From: Clostridia bacterium
GTDB lineage: Bacteria; Bacillota; Clostridia; Oscillospirales; Acutalibacteraceae
DNA length: 64,000 nucleotides
Direction: 5' to 3'
Assembly (NCBI GenBank): GCA_017399535.1
Contig: JAFQBX010000024.1
Location: 1 to 64,000, forward strand
The notes beneath the pieces are model-generated. The model had not been told where the DNA came from, searched no databases, and saw nothing but the letters and a program-made list of their open reading frames with translations. Position numbers and translations under genes: made by a program. Every line of letters begins with the position of its first letter. Positions within the stretch are counted from its first letter, which is position 1. This document shows positions 18,901 through 27,576 of this stretch, one piece after another.

Positions 18901-19127
18901 TCGCCTGTGTACTTAACACGTACAGTGTTATTGTTGTTTGCAATAATTTCACCCGTGTTGTCATTAATTGATGCAGAACCGGTGTGAACGGTCCAATCAG
19001 ATGACTTGAAATCGGTCAGGTAGCACTCGGGTTCGCCGTATTGGGAATAAGCCGAAACAGCGATAGGAAGCGATACCAAAACGATAGCAAGCGTCAATAA
19101 AACCGCTAACATTCTTTTGATATTCAT
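15993..19127 (-). CDS. Secreted cellulosomal SGNH esterase with C-terminal dockerin (paralogue 2)
   Basis: About 1044 residues, co-linear with the first part of the gene at 11405. It has a signal peptide (AVSA cleavage region near 26), a LamG-like domain, and an SGNH hydrolase with GDSITEGVG near 263, GHNNYYQK and DGVHPNEQG. A Big_2 Ig-like domain and two LamG-like domains follow. A type I dockerin ends the protein (last 60 residues, repeats NGDYTLNAADL and NADGIVDSTDL). Unlike paralogue 1 there is no CE2 module after the dockerin. Family members are carbohydrate esterases; the substrate cannot be read directly. The start is chosen as the ATG 6 bases after AAAGGTGG. It has its own promoter and terminator. 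Confidence 0.88.
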   Translation of the reverse strand: MNIKRMLAVLLTLAIVLVSLPIAVSAYSQYGEPECYLTDFKSSDWTVHTGSASINDNTGEIIANNNNTVRVKYTGDAFDLSESFAIQFGLTMQGDYENVWGGGAWLKLGNMKVNFYNAISTTHNVRYAIEKNGVQIAFFDSGVTHENGTVPTETLKAYMDGFFTVTYNDGKISMYNDKIKSDENPTGIIAWELNDGTSTTEVGGWADDDFAKCTPEIEKGLGGENAVHTILSDLYVCDYEFFVNKEKPVFETQTQVNIACIGDSITEGVGTYSAYRYYLFENLYKQGLKFNFVGPYTSSDPRLPEGYRSHAGYSGAVIGPNNNSGARSSYDWLPYYVAGSAETTADIALVMLGHNNYYQKIDIDNIDEVYKNFILRIFELAPDITVYCATIVSTTTGMSPDVEKGYTDNGINALIPGVVAELQEEGYDVRFFDLQKETNLSGANGDFPASDGVHPNEQGQKKIGDAWTRAIQDQVREMNEAGEGTFTTTITPTISIAVDKKEMNLVAGGYRKRIYADVQMSDATIDTVVWSSSDPSIATVDIDGLVTPLAEGECTITATTLSGGHTATCKVTVAPAATGEDALQNAFSDIFTIPERWVGSGQGLGDNGIHMWFPNYSTNYDTRRHYTVEKEFNLSVDYAVSGNETSFTGYPYTSFSFGGLEMRLVYGAKTIELWHNSTCLGKWTHSFEGGSRKYELDYNNGNVKIVRNNEVVIEAFVPYEELEKTSPVKLYSCEYNRYAQIYSIALNTINFDDESYVESSPVDTDKKDGFDTVLDGFNADNWTVTTGSISNSAINGTNSSTLVKYTGPAMDLSNGFQMQLDFNWNNYTRYYGEAVYYTIGDVTFRLRNAFDTTQARNYPLYLCVYENSVFNEETGKLESGDLIATMVSDARGQINQSNSGILDFMNATYTLYYDGAKLYIKNSNLGTINFTLADGTLGTGIEIDPSQFADAGIQIFKDTMGNSGKMFSNFSLTARGAGDIVTSVPGDLNGDYTLNAADLLVFSQHLLDITTVDNIAAKGDLNADGIVDSTDLTILKMQIVGLSA

Positions 19128-19451
19128 ATACATCCACCTTTCAATTGGATATAAAAATTTGTGTAATTTACAGGCAAAAGGGATTTTAACTCATAAAAAA
19201 GCAAAAATACACAATTTTAACCTATAAATCTACCGTAACATATTGATTTTACTAAAACGAAATTGCTTTTTCAATAGTTTTTGGTGTTTTCACTGAATTT
19301 TTGGAAGCTTGCCCAAATATGTAAAAGTATTTTGTTAATAGTGACCTTAGTTCGCGTGTGATTTATGTAATATTAAAAGCAGTTGAGCGGTTTTGACAAA
19401 AAGGAACGGCTTTGGATTACAAAGCCGTTCCTTTACTATTTGTGAATGTAA
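19128..19451 (-). promoter_or_regulatory. Upstream region of the second esterase: promoter at 19246-19274, distal box, leader
   Basis: Minus-strand promoter TTGAAA (19269-19274) - 17 - TAAAAT (19246-19251). The distal box GTCACTATTAACAAA is at 19331-19345, 204 bases from the start codon. The leader stem pairs 19166-19174 with 19221-19229 (ATTTATAGG with CCTGTAAAT). The rest of the gap holds the terminator of paralogue 3. Confidence 0.75.
19401..19437 (-). terminator. Intrinsic terminator of the third esterase gene
   Basis: AAGGAACGGCTTTG and CAAAGCCGTTCCTT form a 14-pair stem with a T-run on the minus strand. Confidence 0.9.
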
Positions 19452-22400
19452 TTATTCCGACATACCGAGAATGTTCATTTTTAGGATGGTAAGGTCGGTC
19501 GAGTCGACAATGCCGTCGGTGTTCATGTCGCCCTTTGTGTTAATACTGTCAACCGAGGTTATGCCAAGCAGGTGCTGTGAAAATACAAGCACGTCAGAGG
19601 CGGTGATTGCATAGTCTCCGTTAAGGTCGCCGACCTGAACTGTGGCGAGACCACCTGCATCGCGTCCTGAAAGGATAAAGTTGGACAGCATATTGCCCGA
19701 GTTGCCCATAGATTCCTTATAAATCTGAATACTTGCGTCCTCAAACTGTGACGGGTCAATTTCGATGCCTGTACCAAGCGAACCGTCGGCGAGGATGAAA
19801 TTGATTGTACCGAGGTTGCTATTCTTGATATAAAGCTTTGAGCCATCGTAATAGATGGTGTAGGTTGCATTCATAAAATCGAGTATACCATCACTCGACT
19901 GATTTATCTCACCTGTCGCATCCGAAATCATTGTAGCGATGAGATCGCCCGCTGTGAGAGCACCTGTTTCCTCGTCGAATACCGAATTTTCGTAAACGCA
20001 AAGGTAAAGCGGATAATTGCGTGACTGTGTAATATCGTAGGCGTTGCGGAGTCGGAATGTAACGTCGCCGATTGTATAGTAAACCGCCTCGCCGTAGTAA
20101 CGTGTGTAGTTATTCCAGTTAAAGTCAAGCTGCATCTGGAATCCCTTTGAGACGTCAATGCTGTTTGATTTATACTTAACGAGGGTGGTATCGTTGGGAA
20201 CATTTACCGAGCCGTTTATGATAGAGCTGTTTTCAGCGGAAACTGTCCAACTGTCAGCATCAAAGCTTTTCAACACCGATTCAAAATTTTTCTTTTCATC
20301 GGTATCAATCGGACTGCTTTCGACATAGTATTCGTCATTAAAGCTGGTCGTTTCAAAGCTTACGCTGTGCGTCTGAGCATTACGGCGGTATTCATACGAA
20401 TAGAATTTGACGGGTGACGTATTTTCAAGTTCCTCATAGGGAACGGTTGTCTCGATAAGCACTTCGCCGTCACGTGCAACCTGAACGAGTCCGTCGTAAT
20501 AGTAAAGGTCGTATTGATGCTTATCGCTCAGGTATGCGTTTGTCCACGAGCCGAGTAGAGTTGAATTATGATACAGTTCGATCTGCTTTGAGCCGTAAGC
20601 AATTCTCATTTCGAGTCCGCCGAAGCCGAATGAAGTATATGAATAGTAATCAAAGGAGTTATTGTTACCCGAAACAGTATAGGATGCACTTACCTTAAAT
20701 CCCTTTTGAACGGGATAGTGGCGGCGAGTATCGTAGGTGGTTGCACTGCTGGGATATGAAATGGTGATGCCGTTTGTACCGAGTGCCTGACCGCTGCCAA
20801 CCCATCTTTCGGGAAGCGAGAATTTGTCGGTGAAAACGGGTGTGAGTGAGGTCGAGGACGCCACATTGGCCTTGCAGGTATCGGTGTAGTCGCCCGAAAG
20901 TGTTCTGGCGGTGATGGTACATTCACCTTCGGCAATCGGGGTTACGAGTCCGTCGATGTCGACCGTTGCAATGGATTCGTCCGACGATTCCCAGATAACG
21001 GTGTCAATGGTAGCACCGGGCTTTTCGACATTGGCATAGACGCGCTTCGAAAATCCTCCTGCGGTGAGCTGAACCTCGTCCTTGTCGAGAGAAATGCCCG
21101 TTGTGGGAACAATTCTGGTAACGTGGCTACCTTCACCGGCATCGTTCATTTCCTTGACCTGAGCCGAAATGGCGCTTGCCCAAGCGTTGCCCATCTTTTC
21201 CTGACCCTGTTCGTTGGGGTGAACCACGTCGGAGTCATAAAAGTCACCATTCTTGCTCGAAAGCTTGGTTGCGTTTCTGAGGTCAAAGAATCTTGCATCG
21301 TGTCCTTCGGCCTGCAATTCGGCAACTATTGTGGGGAGCAAAGCATTGAGTCCGTTGTCGGTGTATCCCTTTTCAATATCGGGGGAAATACCCTTTGCGT
21401 TGTTAATCAAGGAAGCGCAGTAAACGGTGATATCGGGAGCAAGCTCGAATATACGAAGGAGAAAATTCTTATACACCTCGTACATATTGTCCATATCAAT
21501 TCTGCGGAAATAGTTATTGTGTCCTATCATTACCAACGCGATGTCGGCGGTGCCTCTGCTTCCGGTAACGTATTGGGGAAGGTAGTCGTAGGTGCTTCTG
21601 GAACCGGTGGTGGTGTTAGGGCCGATAACCGCACCGGGATAACCCGAGTGGGCAGAGTAATCGGTCGGTAAACGCGGCTCATCGGTGGTATAAGGACCTA
21701 CAAAGTTGAATTCGAGTCCCTGCTTATATAAATTTTCGTATAAATAGTAACGATAGCCCGAATATGTGCCTACACCGTGGGTAATCGAGTCACCGATACA
21801 GGTGATGTTTACCTGTGTCTGCTTTTCCAAAACGGGCTTATCACTGCTTACAAAATAGTCATAGTCGCAAAGATAGAGGTCGGAAAGTACGGTATGCACC
21901 GAGTTCGGACCGCCATATTCCTTTTTGATTTCGGGTGTACAGCTAATGAAATCGTCATTTTCCCAGCCGCCAACCTCGGTGGAATATGTGCCGTCGTTTA
22001 ATTTCCACGTAATAATACCGGTAGGATTTTCGTCACTCTTTATCTTATCGTTATACATTTTCACCTTTCCATCATTATATGTAATGGTGAAAAATCCGTC
22101 TGAATATGCCTTTAACTCGTCACTCGGCGCGTTGCCGTTTTGATGAGTAACACCCGAATTAAATATGGCTACCTGTGCGCCGTCCTTTTGGATAATATAC
22201 TGAACTCCGGTGGTAGCTTGTGCGGTGACGAAACGCACCCTCATATCTCCGAGTATAACGTGTGATTTGGTGCCTGTGCTGTTCACGTCATCTCCTTGGA
22301 GAAGCATGCCGAGCTGAAAGGCGAATCCTTTTGACAGGTCAATCGGTTTAGCCGTGGATTTAACCTCTACGGCGTTGTTATCGTTTGCTACAACGTGACC

Positions 22401-22574
22401 TGCATCATTGTCAAATGACACAGCACCCGACACAATCGACCATCCCGACGAATTGAAACCGGCAAGGTAGCACTCGGGTTCGTTTGAGGTAGTATAAGCC
22501 GAAACGGCAGCCGGAAATGATACCAAAACGATGGCAAGTGTCAGCAAAACCGCTAATATTTTCTTAATATTCAT
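19452..22574 (-). CDS. Secreted cellulosomal SGNH esterase with C-terminal dockerin (paralogue 3)
   Basis: About 1040 residues, with the same layout as paralogue 2: signal peptide, LamG-like domain, SGNH hydrolase (GDSITHGVG near 263, MIGHNNYF, DVVHPNEQG), Big_2 domain, two LamG-like domains and a C-terminal type I dockerin (NGDYAITASDVL and NTDGIVDSTDL repeats). It is the most upstream of the three copies and the most diverged in the SGNH domain (GDSITH instead of GDSITE, DVVHP instead of DGVHP), which may mean a different specificity. The three genes most likely arose by tandem duplication with their promoters, since their upstream regions also match. Start as in the paralogues. Confidence 0.88.
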   Translation of the reverse strand: MNIKKILAVLLTLAIVLVSFPAAVSAYTTSNEPECYLAGFNSSGWSIVSGAVSFDNDAGHVVANDNNAVEVKSTAKPIDLSKGFAFQLGMLLQGDDVNSTGTKSHVILGDMRVRFVTAQATTGVQYIIQKDGAQVAIFNSGVTHQNGNAPSDELKAYSDGFFTITYNDGKVKMYNDKIKSDENPTGIITWKLNDGTYSTEVGGWENDDFISCTPEIKKEYGGPNSVHTVLSDLYLCDYDYFVSSDKPVLEKQTQVNITCIGDSITHGVGTYSGYRYYLYENLYKQGLEFNFVGPYTTDEPRLPTDYSAHSGYPGAVIGPNTTTGSRSTYDYLPQYVTGSRGTADIALVMIGHNNYFRRIDMDNMYEVYKNFLLRIFELAPDITVYCASLINNAKGISPDIEKGYTDNGLNALLPTIVAELQAEGHDARFFDLRNATKLSSKNGDFYDSDVVHPNEQGQEKMGNAWASAISAQVKEMNDAGEGSHVTRIVPTTGISLDKDEVQLTAGGFSKRVYANVEKPGATIDTVIWESSDESIATVDIDGLVTPIAEGECTITARTLSGDYTDTCKANVASSTSLTPVFTDKFSLPERWVGSGQALGTNGITISYPSSATTYDTRRHYPVQKGFKVSASYTVSGNNNSFDYYSYTSFGFGGLEMRIAYGSKQIELYHNSTLLGSWTNAYLSDKHQYDLYYYDGLVQVARDGEVLIETTVPYEELENTSPVKFYSYEYRRNAQTHSVSFETTSFNDEYYVESSPIDTDEKKNFESVLKSFDADSWTVSAENSSIINGSVNVPNDTTLVKYKSNSIDVSKGFQMQLDFNWNNYTRYYGEAVYYTIGDVTFRLRNAYDITQSRNYPLYLCVYENSVFDEETGALTAGDLIATMISDATGEINQSSDGILDFMNATYTIYYDGSKLYIKNSNLGTINFILADGSLGTGIEIDPSQFEDASIQIYKESMGNSGNMLSNFILSGRDAGGLATVQVGDLNGDYAITASDVLVFSQHLLGITSVDSINTKGDMNTDGIVDSTDLTILKMNILGMSE

Positions 22575-23006
22575 ATACATCCACCTTTCACTCGGATATA
22601 AAATTTGTGTAATTTACAGGTCGAATAAGCGCCCCAAAAGCGAAAAAAACAGGAGTGCTCAATTAAACCTGTAAATCTGTTCTATCTTGTTAATTCTACT
22701 AAAATGAAAATATTTTTCCAATGCTTTTTGACATTTTCTCCAAATTTCAATAAGTTTGTATGAATAAATATGTATATTTTGTTGATAGTGACCTCGACCA
22801 GAACATAAATTTTATATTATTAGCAAATTACAACAATTTGCGTAAAAAAGTGTAATTCTTACAACATACAACCGGTGCAAACAGCCGTTAAAACGATTTG
22901 AATGATAATAAAAGCATGTCAATCTGTTTAAAAAAGAAACGGCTTTGGATTTCCAAAGCCGCCTCCCGTAAAAAGTAATTTATTCGTATAACCTATTACC
23001 TTTTAC
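22575..23006 (-). promoter_or_regulatory. Upstream region of the third esterase: promoter at 22693-22721, distal box, leader
   Basis: Minus-strand promoter TTGGAA (22716-22721) - 17 - TAGAAT (22693-22698). The distal box GTCACTATCAACAAA is at 22778-22792, 204 bases from the start codon. The leader stem pairs 22612-22621 with 22667-22676 (ATTTACAGGT with ACCTGTAAAT, perfect). The rest is AT-rich and holds the spore-protein terminator. Confidence 0.75.
22931..22966 (-). terminator. Intrinsic terminator of the spore-protein gene
   Basis: CGGCTTTGG and CCAAAGCCG form a perfect stem with a 4-base loop and a TTTCTTTTTT tail on the minus strand. The core is the same as in the esterase terminators. 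Confidence 0.85.
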
Positions 23007-23198
23007 TTATTTCATGTTTGCTTCATAGGACTGGATCATCTTCTTAACCATCTGTCCGCCGATAGAGCCGGCCTGACGAGAGGTAAGATCGCCGTTGTAA
23101 CCCTGCTTGAGATTTACGCCAACCTCAGAAGCAGCTTCCATCTTAAAACGGTCGAGGGCTTCACGTGCCTCAGGAACTACGTTCTTTCTGCTTGCCAT
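23007..23198 (-). CDS. Alpha/beta-type small acid-soluble spore protein
   Basis: The 63-residue protein has the SASP signatures ALDRFKMEAASEVGV near the N-terminus and GDLTSRQAGSIGGQMVKKMI near the C-terminus. SASPs coat and protect spore DNA and are degraded by the GPR protease at the EA/SE site (EAASEVG here). A GTG four codons upstream is possible, but the ATG at 23198 lies 11 bases after AAGGAG and fits the family. It shows that the host forms endospores. A sigma-G type promoter is expected but I could not identify one. Confidence 0.95.
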   Translation of the reverse strand: MASRKNVVPEAREALDRFKMEAASEVGVNLKQGYNGDLTSRQAGSIGGQMVKKMIQSYEANMK

Positions 23199-23351
23199 GT
23201 CAAAAAACACTCCTTGTCAAAATATTTTTTGCGTTTGCATTAGTATTTTGACCGACCGAATTCGGTATATTAAAGGTAATTTTTATACAATTTTGATTTA
23301 TTTTCTTTAAAAAAATAAACTTGTGTTTTTATATTTATAATGAAAAAATTC

Positions 23352-23390
23352 AAGGTCTCCTGCCGTTTTGACAGGAGACCTTATTTTTTA
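23352..23390 (-). terminator. Intrinsic terminator of the 1381-residue esterase gene
   Basis: AAGGTCTCCTG and CAGGAGACCTT form a perfect 11-pair stem, with A/T runs on both sides. Confidence 0.9.
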
Positions 23391-23410
23391 TTTAAAGACG
23401 TTTATTTTAA

Positions 23411-26400
23411 TTAAAAATCGTCTTCTCCTTCTTCGATACCCGTATCGATGTCAGGAGCGTTTTCTGTAACCGTCTTGCCCGAGTATACATCGGAGTAGAT
23501 GGTTACGTATTCACCATTCTTATCGAGATAGGTGAGGTAAGCACGAACGTAAGCTGTGATGGCTGTACCTTCTCTGGAAGCAAGGGTGATTCTGAACTGA
23601 CCGTCCTTGGTGTTCCAAGCGGCCGCCTTCTGCTTGATACCGCCTGCGAGTGTTTCGAGGGTCATGTTTCCTGCGAGCTCGCTGTTAGCGGTGTAAAGAA
23701 CGCCCGATTCAACGTAGGTGTAACCTGTGGGTGTGGTGCGTTCGGTGAGGAAGGATACCTTCTTGCCATTTTCGATAACAGCAACGTCGGTTACTGCAAC
23801 AACCGGCTTGATATCAGCGGCTTCGCTTGCAATCACTGCGCTCAGGGTTACGTCGGCTCCGACAAAGAATGCGTAGGTTTCTTCGTAGCTGATAACTGCG
23901 CCGTTTGCGTCAGCCCATCCGCCAAAGAAGTCGCCGTCACCAAGCGATGTCGTATCAAATTTAACAACAACCTTTGCGTTGTATGTGTACTTGCCCGAAA
24001 CTGCGGCATCGTTAATCGAACCAACTACAGAAACTTCATAGGTGTCCTCGCTAACGTATGCGCCAATGTGGATAATCATATCGGTATCGACAGTAATTTT
24101 TTCGCCTGCTTGGATGATTTCGCCGTTAACATTCCATCCGTCTACTGTGTAGCCGTACTTTGTCGGGTAGGCAGGGAGAGTAATCTCGCTGCCTGCGTTA
24201 ACTGTTACGCTCGAAACTATCATGCCGTCACAATTTACGAATGAAACTGTAACTGTGCCGGAAGCCGCTTGGCTTGTGAATACAGCTTCTACATCGGAGG
24301 TAGCTTCGAGGCGAAGTGTCAATTCAGCTTCGTATGAAACAATCTTATCATTGACTCTCCAGTAAGCGAAGGTGTAGCCCTCGTTTGCGGTAGCTTTGAG
24401 GTTGTAAATTTCGCCTGCGTTGTATGTCTTTGTGCTGTCGAAAGCGGCTCCGTCAACTGTAACTGTGCCATTTGTGGCGGTTACTGTAAAGTCGGATTCG
24501 ATTGCAAATTCGAATTTAGCAGTGATATTGTTGTCTGCTTTGAGTACGTAATTGTAAACTTCCTTTGTGCTGAGGAGGGTATCGTTTTCGTCAAACCAAC
24601 CGATAAACTTGTAGTATTTGGAGCCAACTGCTTTGAGTGTGAGGAAGGAACCTATGATGTAGGTATCTGCTTCGTCATAATCAACGCTGCCGCCGATTGC
24701 ACTAACTTCAAGCGAGTTGATAGCAACAGTCGGAACAAATACTGCTTTAAGTGTGATTTCTGACGGAATTTTGAAGGTATACACATCCTTGAATGTTACA
24801 ACCTCTTCGTTCTCGTCAACCCAGCCGGCGAAGGTGTAACCTTGGTCTGCAACGGCTGTAATTGTGTGCTCAATACCAACCTCATAGAGAACGCCGTCAA
24901 CGAAAGCTTCGCCGTCCATGAGGATTTCGCCGCCTTCGGTAGCGGAGATTGAGTAATCGGAATAGTAAATCTTATCAAATACAGCGATAATATCTTCGCC
25001 ACCAACGAAAGCAACGTAGTATTCGGTTTCTTTTGAAAGAATGTTGCCTTCGCTATCCTGCCAGCTGTTGAAACGGTAGTTGATTTCGTCGTCGATAACT
25101 GCCTGGAGGAGAGCTTCGTCACCTGCGCAACGAGTAGCGGTAAGGTCGTATGGCATTCCGTAGGAATAGATTGTACCGCCTTCTGTGGTCTGAATGCTGC
25201 TTTCGATAACAGGGTTATCAGAAGTAATCTGTGCATCGGTCATTACAACGGTACCGATACCTGTACCTGCAGCAGAGAATCGTACTCTGTTAACAGGGGT
25301 AACAATTTCGTCACCCGAAGCAGCCATTAAATCAGCAGCGGTGTATGAGAAGATTTCGGTTACCTGTGCACTTGAAACGTCTGTGCCTTCGGTGCTGCTA
25401 TGGTTGGACTGGGTTGCCGACTGCTGTGAAACAGTGACGTTACCCTTGTTGAAAGAAATGCTGTATTTAATCTTTTCACCCGTGTTACCATTGGGCGAGG
25501 TGTAAGTTCCTTCAACGTATTTATAGTTTTCTACGAGTGCGTTTTTATAAAACAGGCCGTAAACGAAGGACAATGAACCGTTTGTGCCGACAACACGCCA
25601 AGCTTTAAGCTGGAGATCGCCAAAGGAGTAAATTGCGTGTTTCTTGAATCGGTAATCTGTAAGTTCAGCGTCATAAGTTCCAATATTATAATTTCCCTTG
25701 TATGCAACGCTGAATGAAGCATCAAACCTGTAACCGAGGTTCAAGTAATTGAGTGTAGAAAGAGCGTTGTCCGAAAGACTGCCTGTTGTGTAGTTGGAGG
25801 TAGCATTTTTACTTGCAACGGTGAAGAAATCGGGAGTAATTGTTGTAACTTCGCCGTTGTTAAGCTCTCTTACTTCAAGGTCGGTGTTTGCCTTTTTGTA
25901 AGAAGTGTATGCAATATCTCTCGGCTCTGTGGTCAAGTCTAAGTTTTTAATAGTTGCATAAACGTTGTCAGCGAGAATTTCGAAACCTGCATCGTTGGGA
26001 TGAAGTGCGTCATCAGATATGTTTCTGTAATACATATCCGAATCCGGATCTTCGTTATACTGAGAGAAGATGGAACGGTTGTCAACGAATGCAACAACCT
26101 TATCATTCTGTTCAGCAATCTTCTTCTGGGCTTGGAAAACTTCTTCCTGGCGGTTCCAGTCGTTTTTGATACCTGCCCAGGTTTCGAGTGCCGATGAGTA
26201 AATAACCTTTAAGTTATCATTTGTGCCCCAGTAGGGGTTGTTGACAAAGGCGTTAATCAAGCTGTTTACTTCGGCAATGAATTTCGGCTCAGCTGAATTA
26301 ACAGAAAGCTCGTATGAACGTTTGGTTCCGCCGGCATCGGTAAAGGTGCAGGTGGGGATACCATCAGTTACCGTAATGGTGTAGAGAACGGTTGTTCCAT

Positions 26401-27556
26401 CCTCATCATAGATAATGGTGTCTAATGGATTGCCGTCTTCATCAAAGTTAAGACTTACATTACGCCAAGCGTTAGATGTGCTGTTATGCGCCGGTCCGTA
26501 ATAATAGCATTTGTCCCAATAGGCCGATTGACCGTCGTTTGAGCCGAGTGCAAAGATAAGATAGTCGGGGTTAAAGAGCTGAGCGGTATAGTAAATTACC
26601 TGACCGCTGTATGGCTTATATGTGCCTGCCATAGCTGTACAAGCAGATGCGCCACAGTTGTAAACGTCATAGTTGGGACCAAGCTTTTTCTGTAAAAGGG
26701 CAACGTATGCGGTCTTGCGATAGTTTGAAGCGCCTACACCCTGTGTGATAGAGTCGCCGACAACGGCGATTCTGGTTACAAACTGGTCGGAATTGAGCAC
26801 CTTATTTGCATTATCAATTGAAGCGAAGTAGATCTGATTTTCTCTATTCGGGCTGGACTCAAATCCGCCGTTGTAGTAGGGGTGAAGTCCCATATAAGCG
26901 TTAGAGGAACTAACTGCATTATAGTCTACAAAGTTGCCGTTTCTGATGGTGATGCCATCGAATTCTGTAGCGTTTGTGTCTTGGGTATGGCCGGAATCCA
27001 TAAAGAAATCGAGTTTAACATCGTTAATCTTTACTTCAATTTCGGTCGAGCCATCCTTATCCACGAAGTTAATGCCAAGCTTGCACCAAGTGTTGTAGAA
27101 GAAATCGTTTACCTGTACTTTTGCCTGAGCAAGCCAAATACCGCTTACGGCACCGTTTGCTTTGCGGATATACATATTGTGGTATGTGCCCGTTCCGCCA
27201 TAGCGAGGCGCCTGCATACCGATAATATATCCCTCGGTATTATTTTCGTTTGAACGAAGGACGATTTCGAAACCGCCTGTTGCCTTGAACATTACTTCAA
27301 AGCCGTCGTTTTCGTAGCTGTCAACGAGTCGTGTCTTTTTGACGGTGTATTTGGTAGAGCCGTCAGCGAGCTTGTAAACAGACGTATCTTCTGCGTCACA
27401 GCCCCAGTGTGATGGCTCATAGAAGAACAAAGGCACGTTACCCGAGTCGTATTCGGTAGCAGCGCTAGCAGCAACTGTGCCGAGCATTGAAAACATGGTA
27501 ATCAGCATGCAAACAGAAAGAGCAGTGCTGATAATTCTTTTAATCAAATTTTTCAT
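23411..27556 (-). CDS. Large secreted SGNH esterase with InlB/Flg_new-type repeats
   Basis: 1381 residues. A signal peptide (about 1-32, cleavage near ASA) is followed by a beta-sandwich region (about 40-260). The SGNH hydrolase spans about 265-545, with Ser in VVGDSITQGVG, FALGSNDG and DDALHPNDAG; a beta-rich insertion sits in its middle. A LamG-like region comes next (about 560-790). At least four divergent InlB/Flg_new-type repeats follow, each with a TATEGG/ATNGT start and a YTFAGWxDENE core. The C-terminal module of about 110 residues (VAVTDVAVIENGKKVSFLTER onward) is shared with the next protein upstream. There is no dockerin, LPXTG or SLH motif, so how it stays near the cell is unclear. 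The start follows AGAAAGGA. It lies 20 bases after the gene at 27577, so the two form an operon. Confidence 0.82.
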   Translation of the reverse strand: MKNLIKRIISTALSVCMLITMFSMLGTVAASAATEYDSGNVPLFFYEPSHWGCDAEDTSVYKLADGSTKYTVKKTRLVDSYENDGFEVMFKATGGFEIVLRSNENNTEGYIIGMQAPRYGGTGTYHNMYIRKANGAVSGIWLAQAKVQVNDFFYNTWCKLGINFVDKDGSTEIEVKINDVKLDFFMDSGHTQDTNATEFDGITIRNGNFVDYNAVSSSNAYMGLHPYYNGGFESSPNRENQIYFASIDNANKVLNSDQFVTRIAVVGDSITQGVGASNYRKTAYVALLQKKLGPNYDVYNCGASACTAMAGTYKPYSGQVIYYTAQLFNPDYLIFALGSNDGQSAYWDKCYYYGPAHNSTSNAWRNVSLNFDEDGNPLDTIIYDEDGTTVLYTITVTDGIPTCTFTDAGGTKRSYELSVNSAEPKFIAEVNSLINAFVNNPYWGTNDNLKVIYSSALETWAGIKNDWNRQEEVFQAQKKIAEQNDKVVAFVDNRSIFSQYNEDPDSDMYYRNISDDALHPNDAGFEILADNVYATIKNLDLTTEPRDIAYTSYKKANTDLEVRELNNGEVTTITPDFFTVASKNATSNYTTGSLSDNALSTLNYLNLGYRFDASFSVAYKGNYNIGTYDAELTDYRFKKHAIYSFGDLQLKAWRVVGTNGSLSFVYGLFYKNALVENYKYVEGTYTSPNGNTGEKIKYSISFNKGNVTVSQQSATQSNHSSTEGTDVSSAQVTEIFSYTAADLMAASGDEIVTPVNRVRFSAAGTGIGTVVMTDAQITSDNPVIESSIQTTEGGTIYSYGMPYDLTATRCAGDEALLQAVIDDEINYRFNSWQDSEGNILSKETEYYVAFVGGEDIIAVFDKIYYSDYSISATEGGEILMDGEAFVDGVLYEVGIEHTITAVADQGYTFAGWVDENEEVVTFKDVYTFKIPSEITLKAVFVPTVAINSLEVSAIGGSVDYDEADTYIIGSFLTLKAVGSKYYKFIGWFDENDTLLSTKEVYNYVLKADNNITAKFEFAIESDFTVTATNGTVTVDGAAFDSTKTYNAGEIYNLKATANEGYTFAYWRVNDKIVSYEAELTLRLEATSDVEAVFTSQAASGTVTVSFVNCDGMIVSSVTVNAGSEITLPAYPTKYGYTVDGWNVNGEIIQAGEKITVDTDMIIHIGAYVSEDTYEVSVVGSINDAAVSGKYTYNAKVVVKFDTTSLGDGDFFGGWADANGAVISYEETYAFFVGADVTLSAVIASEAADIKPVVAVTDVAVIENGKKVSFLTERTTPTGYTYVESGVLYTANSELAGNMTLETLAGGIKQKAAAWNTKDGQFRITLASREGTAITAYVRAYLTYLDKNGEYVTIYSDVYSGKTVTENAPDIDTGIEEGEDDF

Positions 27557-27576
27557 TTTACTACTTTCCTTTCTGA

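Noticed and set aside
23256-23265. Perfect palindrome CCGAATTCGG upstream of the spore-protein gene
   Set aside because: Only 10 bases, no second copy seen, and no known regulator fits; kept as a curiosity only.
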